Positions 1-11,800 of a stretch of 64,000 nt of DNA are shown one piece after another (the first letter of the stretch is position 1; the number at the start of each line of letters is the position of its first letter). A program made the translations under genes and the position numbers. The DNA is from Lepisosteus oculatus (taxonomy: Eukaryota > Chordata > Actinopteri > Semionotiformes > Lepisosteidae): assembly GCF_040954835.1 (NCBI RefSeq), contig NC_090704.1, positions 13,351,501 to 13,415,500 on the forward strand, written 5' to 3'. A model generated the notes under the pieces. The model had not been told where the DNA came from. It did no database searches and saw nothing but the letters and a program-made list of their open reading frames with translations.

Positions 1-2084
1 ACTTAACCTAATCCATCTTTCTCTAGGCTACTTATCTGCATGCGTTTTCAGAGTTGGGAACTGAAACAACCCTTTCCAGACATCTGTTCATTAAGGTCCT
101 CAAAGGACATCCAATACCCTAGCCAAGTGGGGTGTCAGCTTAGTTTATATGAATTGGAATTTAAATATTTTAGTTAGTTTAGTTAGTTTAAGTTAATTTA
201 ATAGTTTAATGTTAACTGAATCCCCCACAAAAGGGATGTTAATTTTAAATTTTTATTTTAGACAACACACCATAGCCTGAGACAAAATTGCAGTTTATCA
301 TGTAAACAGATTGAGCTACTCCTGCTTCAAAGCTTTAAAGCTCACAGCAGTGTATTACCCAGTGAACAATCAGTACTACAATAAGTGGTTGAAACAGAAC
401 ATGTTATTCCTGAACTGATGTTCCACAGCAAGGAATAAAAGCACATCTTGCACTGATCATTGATGAGTAATAACTAATCAAGGTTTCAAAAGGAAGATGT
501 AAATAGAATGAGCTACTCCTAAATCAATGTTCTTCAAGCACATTCACTGGACAGTTCTGACAGGGGGAAAATGAATCTTCATTAGTTGAACAACAGGATT
601 AGACACATTTTCATCTATATCGTACAATCTGAGCAATTTTCAATCATGAATTAATACAAAAGCAGCAATGTACAGTGACACACCTGAAGAAAGCTCCACA
701 GCCAAAACATTGTGTTTTTCTTCTTTTTTCAGTGTGGAATAAACATTTACTTGTTCCTTTGCATCCTATGCATACTGATGTAGCTACCTACTTGAACTAG
801 TACTGTACTTTCAACAAATAATTTCCATGCCAATTTCTTAAGCATATCCTACAAAGAATCCATTCAAAAAATCCTGTTTTTCAAATGATGTATTAATTCA
901 ACTCCATCAATACTATTTAAATATTCCTACATAGCATGACTGAAACATCATAAATCAGTTCATAATGAGGTATATTATAAATTCTAAAGTCATGGTCCAT
1001 CATAAAGACAACTAGCACACAATTTTGAAAATGCAATACACATATTCAGAGGTCTCATCTCACTTATTTTCTACATACACAAGCACAACGCAGTCACTTT
1101 ACACAACCCAGTCACTATTTTTGTGATTATATATTACTGTTGTAATATTGTTGTATTTAAAATGGATAGCTATTTGTATGACATGTATCCTTGACCATTA
1201 TTATGTATTCAGCTTTCCTCTGTTGCTGTTTTTGATTTCTGTTCCAGCCATGGAGTGTCCATAATAAACACCATGTCTGAACACCTTGCAGCAAGTTTAG
1301 GTGGTATCAGAGCACCAAAGGTTGACGACTTACTTCATAATCATGTTCTTGAACCTAAGATCATGTGTTTCTTACACTTGAGTGAAGAGGCAGAGACATC
1401 AAGTGATCAGCACTTGAGAGCAAGCTGGATTCAATGCACAGGAGGCCCAAATGATCAATGGAGAAGAAACCCCTAGTGGATAATCCTATGTGGAGACATG
1501 TAAACTCCTATCTCCAGATTAACTTTGTTACAGCTCTCTGGGATATCATGTTCCTCAGTGCCTCAAAGAACTGACCAGAGAGAAATCCTTGTCAGTCAGG
1601 TGCACCTCTGACTTAAAAAAGGAACAATGCAGATTTCTCTCAAATATTTAAGGGTAATGGGAGTTTCAAAGACAGCTGGACCAAGCTCCATTTCTTAGAC
1701 CTGAAGAAGGTACTGTATATGACTGGATTCCTTAAGATCAAATATTTTGTGGGAGATGCTGTGGGAATACAGGTGCAAGTGCAGCTTCTATGCTCAAACT
1801 GAAGTCAAGTCAGCTGTTGGACACCACCATTGCTGTGTCTCTTCTCCTGTTTTTGATATTAACAGCCATATCTATCACCTTCCTGCCAAGGTATCAAGAG
1901 TATCTAGTGTAGTGGCTTGGAGGTGGTATCCCTGCTTTTTGTATGTAACGTTTTCTTCTTGCCTCGTCTGAGTGATAATATACCTAACAATGCACACATT
2001 GAGATGTATTTTGTAACATAATATGAAGGATGTGAAGAAAATCTGAGGTCATGGTCCTCTCCAAGTAAAAAGGAGCTGAAGGAA
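1..2084. other. Intergenic, no gene recognised
   Basis: AT-rich DNA with one repeat (679-797) and a low-complexity TTTAGTTAG stretch near 165-215. The open frames here are short and have no family likeness. The 1250-2080 part could be older, unreadable remains of the LINE whose end is at 2085-2660. Confidence 0.5.
679..797 (+). repeat. Interspersed repeat copy (ACACCTGAAGAA family)
   Basis: Runs from CACCTGAAGAAAGCTCCACA through GTGGAATAAACATTTACTTG to TAGCTACCTACTTGAAC. Matches both arms of the hairpin at 9039-9258, including the flanking CTACCTACTTGAAC. Family name not known to me. Confidence 0.75.
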
Positions 2085-2660
2085 TTCAGGAATTACCTCA
2101 GGGTCTCGGTTACAAGCAATGCCAAATGGGAATGTGCCGTAGGTTAGTGAATTGGTGCTGTGTCAACAATACTGCAGGTGCTGTTCCAGTCTGTGGTTGT
2201 GAAGCAAAAGCCAAGCTCTAGGACAAAACTCAACGTTTACAAATTGATCTATGTATATCACAGTCTATGGCTGAAAATTCAATATAATAAGATCATGAAT
2301 GCAAGAAGCAAAAAATACATTTCTTTGTGGGGCTGTTGGGCTTAGTCCCTGTGGCACCCTGTGACAGGGTGAGAAGATCAGCTATCTGGGAAAGTCTTCA
2401 GAGAAGACAGCTGACGTTGTTTGGCCAAGATGTAACCAATATGGATTCTCTTGAAGGTGTAGTGGGTATGACCTGCTCGGCAGAGACCTTGAAACTGAAC
2501 ACAGAATGTGCCAGAAGCAGTTTATTTTACAGCTGGCATGGGAATGTTTTGGAAATACCATAGGTGAAGCTGTAATCTGTTGCTGAGGACAAAGATGTGC
2601 GATCCTCTCTATTCAATATGCTGCAGCTGCTACCCACAACACAACAAGAAGACTGAAAAT
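2085..2660 (+). mobile_element. Rex1-like LINE remnant, 3' end of the reverse-transcriptase ORF
   Basis: Conceptual pieces in shifted frames match the well-known C-terminal part of Rex1/Babar-type LINEs: IGAVSTILQVLFQSVVVK then SSRTKLNVYKLIYVY (2145-2270), CDRVRRSAIWESLQ then LTLFGQDV (2345-2435), and VAEDKDVRSSLFNMLQLLP (about 2575-2635). Frameshifts and stops show it is dead. The usual 5' parts are missing or unrecognisable upstream. Confidence 0.75.
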
Positions 2661-2664
2661 GCAT

Positions 2665-3550
2665 TGGAAAACATCAAATCTTAATTTGTTTAAATAAAGC
2701 AGAACAGTTTCAGAATTAAAAATTAAAGTATAAAGTGAAAAAATGGCAATTCAAGTATTCAATGCACATGTAAATACCAAATAGGATAGATAGGTTGATG
2801 GACATGCCTTATTTTCAGTAAGAGGCAAAACAACATTAATCCTTTCTTGTAAATATTGGATCTACTATTGCAGTTGTTTTAAGAGGCACATCTAGAAGGA
2901 GTCAATCAAAATCCAGCATTTTCAACATAGACTGATGGTTAACTTAATTTATACTATTCTTCAGATTATTGGTGAAATTACGGTAATTTCAAACAATTCT
3001 CCATTGTCGGTTATTAATTATGTCTTGAGTCACATAATCCTTTTTTTTCTATGATGGTAAAAATGTATGATAAAAACAAGCACCACACCGGCTCACTGGC
3101 ATATAAAAATGAGGAAATCATTCTTAGCTTGGTAAAAGCTTTCTTCCAGCAAATGAAAAACAAGATTTACAGTAGCCCATTTTTTAAACAATGACAGATA
3201 TTACACTTCAATTGTCTATTTTAAAAATCTGGAACAACCATAAAAACAGTAATCACAGGTTTTTGGTTTTTAACTTTTGGACTATTGGGCTACATAATTT
3301 TTGTCTGAATCACAATTAGCAAAATTGGAATAACTGGGTTCTGAAGAAAGCTGTAATGAAATATTTTCGCCACCACTTTTCTGTATTAAAATACACATAC
3401 ATTTGGCATGTACTATTAAAGAAAGTGCACATTTTTGTTTTGTTCTGAACTATTTAGAGTATGATTAAGAATATGACGTCTTCTAACTGCTTTGGAAAGT
3501 AGGTGTGGAGTTGTACCATGAAGAATATACTGTATAGCATAATGCAACAA
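2665..3550. other. Intergenic, nothing recognised
   Basis: AT-rich spacer between the LINE remnant and the Tc1 relic. No coding, RNA or repeat signal that I can support. Confidence 0.5.
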
Positions 3551-3554
3551 TGCC

Positions 3555-4852
3555 TTGCAAAGTATTCGGACCCTATCAAACTGAAGACTTCTGAGGGTAA
3601 GTAAATTTCAGCAGAAACCACACAGAAAAAATACTGAAATATGTTGGTAGAACAAGTATTCAGACCCATGGATATTTGGTGGAAGTCTTTCTGGGTAAGT
3701 CTGTTCTAAGCTTGCACACTAGTTTGGTGGCACACCAGTGCCCATACTTGGCAGATTTGTTCAAGCTCTCTCAAATTGATTGGGTACAACAGTTCTCAAT
3801 TATTCCCAAAAATTCTCAAAGGATTCAAGTCAGAATTTGAGAATTACTGTCCTTATAAGAGGTTACTTTTTTCTTAAACTTTTAGGTCTGAAGCAGGTTA
3901 TCCTCTAAGATTGCCAGTGCTTTGCTCCATCTATGTCCCCATCAGTCTTGACAAGCTTCCTAATCCCTGCTGAATAACAACAGATTTAGTAGTGTTGTAT
4001 AACATGCCAGCATAATGCTTGACAGCAGGGATGGGGCTGACAGAGTGCAACACAGAGTTGGGTGTGTTCAAATTTTTACGCATGAAAAACTGCATTGAGA
4101 CCAAAAAGTTCTACGTCTGACCACAAAACCTTTGGTTTGCTACATGTTTACGGCATCACTTAGATGCTTTGTTGCAAAACCCCTGAGGGATTTGAGATTT
4201 CTTACAAGTCTCATTTTTTAAGTGACCAAAATATTGTTGACCCTGTTTCTCATTTCCTCACGTCTCAACCACCCGACTTTGGAACTCTTTCATAGTCGCC
4301 ACAGACCTTACAGTGACATCCCTAAGCAGTTTCCTCCACTTTAGGTTGCTTAGTTTGGAAGGACAACCTGATCTAGGCAGTGTCTATGTGCTCTCCACGT
4401 TTTGATTATCAACTTCACCAGTGCTCAAAGAGGTATTAAGGACCTTTGAAGTGTTTTTATACCTTTTTTATGATCTGTGCCTTTCTCAATTTCATCCCCA
4501 CGTTGTTTTGAAACTGATTTTTATGGTTGAATCTTTGCCTGAAATTCAGTACCTGGCTGATGGACCTTATAGAGGTAGGTGTATTTATTCTGAAATTATG
4601 TGAAACACTATTGTTGTACACAACCACGGGTCGCTTTAACTGTGTGGTCTTTAAGATAATTTTGTTTGCTTAAATTATTGTAGATTTCCCAGTGCAAACT
4701 GCTTGAATACTTATACAATCGTGAATTTTCTTTTGCTCTGCATGTGGAGAAGGTTGTACAGTATATATAACTATTATTACTTCAAAATGTTCTAACTTCA
4801 AGCTTTAAATAAACAAAATATGTAAACTGCAAGGGTCTGAATACTTTTGCAA
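3555..4852 (-). mobile_element. Tc1-family DNA transposon relic, about 1.3 kb, transposase on minus strand
   Basis: Terminal inverted repeats: TTGCAAAGTATTCGGACCC at 3555 and, reversed at the right end, TTGCAAAAGTATTCAGACCC (ends 4852). On the minus strand near 4138-4101 a fossil of the transposase catalytic region reads KVLWSDVELFGL, matching the Tc1 pattern vlWSDE..f.lFG. The frame is broken elsewhere. It sits just past the likely UHMK1 3' end. Confidence 0.85.
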
Positions 4853-4899
4853 GTAATTCCTTGTATATAACACACACTTCTATCAACAAATACAATATT

Positions 4900-5734
4900 A
4901 TAGTATTTTATTTATAGATTACATCCCTCACGTTTTGTAAAAATAACCACTACACAAGTACACAGTCTATCTACAGATCTCTATTTATACAACAATAATG
5001 TTAGTGACCATAGATAGTACAAATCAGCCTTGTAGTATGTTTAATTGAGACAGTGGATACCCGTTTCCTTAGATGGATGCACAATTCATTAAATTAACTT
5101 TAACACTGTTCAGAACTCTTATTTATCCAACACCTGTGTGTTTCCAGGTGCTTTTACAGTTCAATGAATGCATTAAACATGAATGAATGTAGTTCAACAG
5201 CTTTTGAATATGTTTTGTAAATATTGTATGCCAGAATACGTACAGCAGCTAGTAAAACAAACTTGGAACAGAAACAGGGTGAAGTTTTAAGACAGCATTG
5301 GAAAACACTATAGTATTTTCAGTACTAGGAAGGCAAGACCTCTAACAATGTAATCTGGTGCAAAGCAGAAATGAAGGGCAGGGTAATTTTTTTTCTAGGA
5401 TAGAGCTACAAAAATATGTTAACTTTTACATTTTGTGTCAGTAATGCAAAACGTGTCGCAGGAAGCATAAATTATACATTTTATTTTAGCCATTGTGTAT
5501 ACATTTTAATGCTAAACAAAATGTTTTACCTCATAAGTCTTCTATTCCAAGTTGCAAGTACAGTTCAATAAATACCATCTTTTCACATTAAGTAATTACA
5601 AGGGTCAGTTGGCCTAATTTGGATCAGTGCAAGTAAGATAAACTATGAATGTGGAATTCGTTTTGTATGCAGTTTGCATATTTCTGAAATATACAATTTT
5701 GATCACAGGTATTTAAATGATTGTATTTGCAAAT
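4900..5734 (-). other. UHMK1: Probable UHMK1 3' untranslated region
   Basis: Unique-looking AT-rich DNA directly downstream of the UHMK1 stop with no coding signal. AATAAA hexamers on the minus strand occur at 5485-5480 and 4912-4907; the second lies just before a transposon relic. Mammalian UHMK1 has a very long 3' UTR, so the real end cannot be fixed from sequence alone. Confidence 0.5.
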
Positions 5735-5881
5735 TCATTGCACAGTTTGGTACAAGTATCCCCTCTTATAGGCACTCAATGGATAGAAAGTGGCCACAAC
5801 AAACTTCCCATCAAATGTTCTCCCAGTCAGCAACTTTTGAGCTTCTTTGGAGTCACCAGCATTTGCATACTCAACAAAAAC
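5735..5881 (-). CDS. UHMK1: UHMK1 coding exon 8 and stop
   Basis: Acceptor CTTGCAG; residues 384-431 then TGA at 5737-5735. Includes VFVEYANAGDSKEAQKLL and GRTFDGKFVVATFYP, the last RRM strands. The 3' end differs from mammals (YQTVQ instead of YQTLL). Confidence 0.95.
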   Translation of the reverse strand, partial: VFVEYANAGDSKEAQKLLTGRTFDGKFVVATFYPLSAYKRGYLYQTVQ

Positions 5882-8800
5882 CTGCAAGATATATTTTATA
5901 GTGTATCAAAGCAAAGGGTTAATTCAAACCAAAGAGTTAAGTCATTAACAGAATGTCATTCTTTTCATGCCTGTGTCTGGATTCTGTCTGTCTAGATTCT
6001 TCCCAGACGTTTTTCTAAGACAACTATGTAAAATCCTTTTCGGGAGAGAAAAAAACAGCTGAACACGGCTCACTTTTGACTTTAATTAACGCGCTGTCTA
6101 ACTCAGTCACTGAAGAGTTGATGTTGAATTTTTTTTTTTCCAAAATGAAGTACATAAACTTATTTAATTAAGCTTATTTTTAGATTTTTACAATTTTATT
6201 TTTACTTTTGATTGTGTATTTGATAACCTACATAATTCTGTTGAACCTGAAAGTAAATATTAATGTTGTTAATTCACAAGACACTGTGCCCATCCATGGA
6301 TGGACTAGAGTGTAAGCCTTTTTTGAAAAATCTCTCTATCCTTTTATCAATTTGTGCTTCTCCATAATGCATTAACGATTAATGAAGAACTCCTTTTTTC
6401 CCCAATGATCTTTTACTGTTCCCTAGATAGTATGACCAGTACCACAAAAAAAGAAACTTGGAGGACAGTGGAATTTCATGTCAGTATGACCAGTACCACA
6501 AAAAAAGAAACTTGGAGGACAGTGGAATTTCATGTCAGTAAGACACACTGAAAAAAATTGGTGTTCTGTACTTATTGATCTATAAATAGGGCAATAATAA
6601 ACTTTAAATGTGATATATAAAGGGGAACTGCACTGCTATCCCAAACTGGTTATACAAAAAAATTCACTGACATCATAGAAAACAATTACAAATTTCAAAT
6701 TAAGCACAAAATCGTTAACTTTGTGAAAGTACTGTAAGCCGCCATGTCGTTGCAAACTTGCATTTGAGTTCCCACTAATTGTGACGTGATGCGGTCCTTC
6801 ATGCTCACTGGTCTCTGTAATGACTGATGTAATGTGATGCACGAGCGAATAAATACAGGTTCTGCAGCAGACATTTCACCACAGAAATGTTCCAACGTGA
6901 TCTGCATGCAGAGTTAATAAGTAAGCAGTATTTGTCAGCAAAACCAATCGAGGACAATATTTTTATCGGATTAAAAGAGATGTACCTGTATTCACAAGCC
7001 TGCTTGTTGGCAATGTCATAGGGCCACACACATTACCGGAAGTTTTGTTGCCTTGTTCTGAACTGCAGAACACCGCACTGCGCATACCTGGAAATTTAGT
7101 CTATTTTGTGAAGTAAATTGGAGGTTTTACAAGTTACCATGTACATTTTATTGTTATCGTGATTTGAAATGCACCCCTTAAATGCTGATTCTTTCTAGTC
7201 CCAAACTATGAAAATAGCACTGCAGTTCCCCTTTAAAAAAGTAAATGAAAATAGCTTTTACCTGGCCTTTGCCGGGATTTTCCTTTGGAATCAACAAAGA
7301 AACCACTGCTCCATATTTCTGACATTCCTCTTTCATATCTTCAACAATGTCTAACAAGGCAGCATAGCAAATCTTTGGATTAAAAGATTTTCATGATGTG
7401 GAAAGACAGAACTTCATATGTTTATAATCTTGAACGGAATATCTAACGCATTGGGAGCAAAAAAGCAAAATATAATATTTCACTTAAAGGAAAGTACTTT
7501 CATAACAATCCTTTCTATGCAGACACATTGACACAAGAAATCCTAAATTACTTTAGCATTCAGAAATTCAGAAAGGCAAATACGTTCTGAAAGATATGAT
7601 TAGCTTTGAACTGAGCTGTTCAAACATAAATCTTTAGCTTGTATAATAATGTTCAGGGGCATCCTGAGTGGCTCAACCATTAAAAACATTCACCTAAACA
7701 CAGCCTGAACGCTAAAATACAGATGACATGGGTTTGAGCCTGCATCATGTCACTGACAGTGGCCAAGATTCAATAAGAGGTGGACAATTGGCTGAGTGCC
7801 ACTGGGGTTAGGATTAGCCAGCCAGGGCTCGCTTGGGTCTCAGTGACCCCTGAAGCCTCCCATGTGCTTCCCAGCTTCCCAGCTTCCGGTGCTGTGTGGG
7901 ATGTATCTCTCCTCCAATCAGTGCTCCTCCAGCATGGGGCTGCATAGCTTGTGACAAGTTAAAAACCTACTGGCCTGAAGGTACTGTAAACTGATCAGAG
8001 GAGTCTGCCTACACTTCATCATTCTCCTGTGTGTGTTTGCAGGGTTTGAATCGACGAGATGAGAAAAAATCAAGTAGATATAAAAAAATTGGGGATTTTT
8101 TTTTATATATATTTACTGTTTTATATCCTAATTTAATAATATATGATTGTAGCCACTATCTGAGAAACTGAAAAGTGAGATTCAAATCTGTATGCTTTTG
8201 TTTTACAGAATGGTGAGCTGAAAACTCACCTTCATATTCCTCCTCATTCTGAAGATGGCTATCATTGATGACATTAAGCAGTCTCAGTACAGGTGTTGGA
8301 AGCATGACTAAATCTTCAATATGTGGTGCTTTAAAGAAAAGAGAGACCATGGCTGTATAAATTCTGCTTCCAGAAACCAAATACTTTTGTTATTCAAAGT
8401 AACCAGCAAAATGTATAAGAATTAATGAACTGAAAATGAAAAAAGTAACTTATATGAAAGTAAACAGTGCCAAAATAGATTTTCTTATAAGGAAAGATTC
8501 ATATAATGTCTCTGTATAAGAATATTTGTATTTAAAATTATTAATTCATTATTGCACATTTTTATTGTACTTGATATTTGACCTTTCTCAGGATCAATAC
8601 ACCTTAGATTGTGCAACAAATACTTATGCCTTTTGACAGAATCTCAGATTCTCACATGTGTTAGATGTTTTCTTAGAAATACATTTTATTATAACTTTAT
8701 ACATTTCATTTTTCATATGAATTAAACTGCCTAACTAAAATGTGACAAAAATTAATTCTATTTTAGTTGACTAGACTAAATTAAAAGTGGGGGACTAGAA

Positions 8801-11800
8801 AGTCACTACAACTAACGGACACTTTGTGTGTCTGACTATGACTAAATCAAAAACTGGTGACTAAATTAACATGCTGCCAGGTGTGAGCCTTGGCCATCCA
8901 ATACTGGATACTCTGACAATGCTCTTGACAATGCTCAACTGAATTCCAGTTGCAGTCAGCTGGTGCCTTGACCAAGACTTGAACATATGGTTTCAGGGAA
9001 ATAGAGCTCAATTACCACCCCAACAGAGTGCCGTTACAGGTTTAAGAAGTTCAAGTAGGTAGCTGTGTTAGCATGCGTAAGGCTGCAAAGAAACAAGTTT
9101 ATTCCATAATGAAAAGAGAACAAAAGAAACAAAACGTTTCAGCTGTGGAGCCTTTTTCAGGTGTGTCGCAGGCTCCACAGCTGAAACGTTATGTTTCTTT
9201 CCTTCTCTTTTCAGTGTGGAATAAACCTTTACTTATTCCTTTGCAGCCCTTACGGGTTTAACTACTTCAGAGCTCACCAAGGGTAATTTGTCTTGTCAGA
9301 TATCGATATAGTTGTGTTAGGGTTTTAACTGAAAGGTCTACTGTACACTGTCTTTACAGTGAACTACTATGTCCAATTTGTTCAGAGAGTATAATTTTGA
9401 AAAAAGTGTTTCAAACACCCGTTTGACAAAATAAGTCAAACAAGTTTAAATTAAATGGATTACTCCTGCTACTTACCAAAGGGGATGCTGAAGAAAGGGC
9501 TGGACAGTGCCTTTTCTGCTGTGGTTCTTTGCCTTGGGTCACAATGAAGCATTCTAGGTGGGAAAGAGACAAACATATTCTGAGGCACTTAAAACAATCA
9601 AACACATTAAGAAGATCAATTGCTTATTTCAATTTACAATTTAGCAGCAAACTGTAAAATCTGACTTTTATAACAATTTCTATCCTAAACCAAAAAAGGA
9701 AGGAAGAATGTGGTTGCTATCTTTTTTGTACAAGTAGATCATATTATTCACTACTAGGTTCAGAAAATGCTGGAATAATGCTCAGCAGTTATTTTGTGTA
9801 AAGCCATTCTTAGAATGTTAGTAGTTCAGCTATAAAGATATGGAATACAATGGCCACCAGTCATCTGTAAACTTTATATCCTTACATGCCAGGTCATCAG
9901 TTGGACCTGAAGCCAACTGCACAGACTTCAAAAGTTTAAAAAAATATATTTTCACCTACGTTTTAATGAGGTCTCTTAGGTGATAGATTGGAATAGCAGA
10001 CCCAACCACAGTTTTACTGGCAAAGATATTGTCTATTACAGTAAAATTATTAGCCTGCAGAAAAGAAAAACAGAACATGAGTAAAGCCAAGCATTCAGCT
10101 ATATTACAGTTAGACATTCAGAGTCAACACATTTCCAAAAAGTGCATCACCACTCACCTTCCATTCCCAAGATTTAACTGTTTCTTTCAGTTTTATTCCT
10201 GAGAACATTTCCAGTAAAATGATTCCAAGACTCCATAGGTCAACAGCTGAAGTACATTCTGTATCACTTTCCAAACCAGCCTGAGCCACAGAGTTTTGAA
10301 TCTCTGCCTCAGGGGCTCTGTACCCGTCAGTCTGGATGTATTTCACATCCTGAAAATATAAAGCAACATTACAAAGCCCATAGTGTGAATACAGATTAAG
10401 TATAGAAGCAGACCCTTTGAATGAGATAATCTCCTGTTAAAAGTTAATGGAACACCACACTTGCCCTGAAACAATTTGGAAACAAACCATTATCTTGAAA
10501 GGTACACAAAGGGGTCTCAAGCCCTGTTTTATGGAGAACCCCAATTCCATTATTCTTATAGATTTCCGGTTTCTAAAAACTGAGAAAATATTTACTTTTA
10601 TTGATCGATTAAGCAAGCACTACGTTTAATGAAAAGGCCTCAAGTCCTCCAAGTCTTGAGATTCTAAAATTTGTCTCAACCTCTATATTACTTAATTTAA
10701 TAATGACTCAATTAAATTGACAAATGGCTTAGTTGATCACAACGAAATCATTCCAAGTCTTCAGAAAATAACGATTAAATGGAGATGTACAAAACCTGGT
10801 GGACTAGAGCACTCCAGCAGTAGGGTTGAAAACCCCTATCCTATAGTTACAACTAGGGATGCAGACACTGAACTCTTATACCAGTTTACTACTTCTTTCC
10901 TTTTGGCAAGTGGCTAATAATTGGATCATCATGTATACAGAACACCTGAAAAGATATATTACCTGGTTTCCCTCCTTGAAACTAAGCCCAAAATCAATTA
11001 ACTTGAAGCACTCATCATCTGCACTCCATAAGATATTACGTGGTTTCAGGTCAGCATGCACATAACCTTCCCGATGCATAAAACAAAGTGCCTCAAGAAT
11101 ATCTCTGGCGCAGTGCTGGATCATCCACATGGAGTGTCTGTGGTTGCTGGACCGCATCAGCAGCTCTGAGACACTGACATCAAGCAATTCCAGAAGAAGG
11201 CAGTGAGTAGATGTATTTGGAGTGTAGTTATTTGTAAAAACTCCATACAAGGAAACTGCAGAGGGAAAGAACCAAACACCATGACACTGATTAAAACATC
11301 TATATATTTTATATTAGCTTATTTATAGCTTAATTATATTGTCTAATATATTTTAAATAGCCACAGTGACACTGAGTGATGTGAGCTAAAAATACACTAA
11401 CGATAGAGTAAATGTCCCTCCTTTAAAATGATTACAAATCTAATGATAATTATTTACACTCATACAGTATAGTGCTTTTCTGGACACTCAACTCAAAGCA
11501 CTTCACAGGTAATGGGGACTAACCTCCACCACCACCACCACCACCACCACCACCAATGTGTAGCCCTCACCAGGATGATGCGACAGCTATCAGCGGGGAG
11601 GAAAGCAGAGTGATGAAGCCAGTTCATAGATGGAGATTAGTAGGAGGCCATGGTTTGTAAAGGCCGGGGAAAATTTGGCAAGTACACTGGAGTAACACCC
11701 CTACTCTTTTGGAGAAATGCCCTGGGAATACTTAATGACACGGAGAGTCAGGACCTCGGTTTTACATCTCTTGCAAAGATCGGTGCCTTTTTTTACAGCA

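Noticed and set aside
6354-6551. 65-codon frame with a repeated 18-residue block
   Set aside because: Product of the 54-bp tandem duplication in an intron, not a gene.
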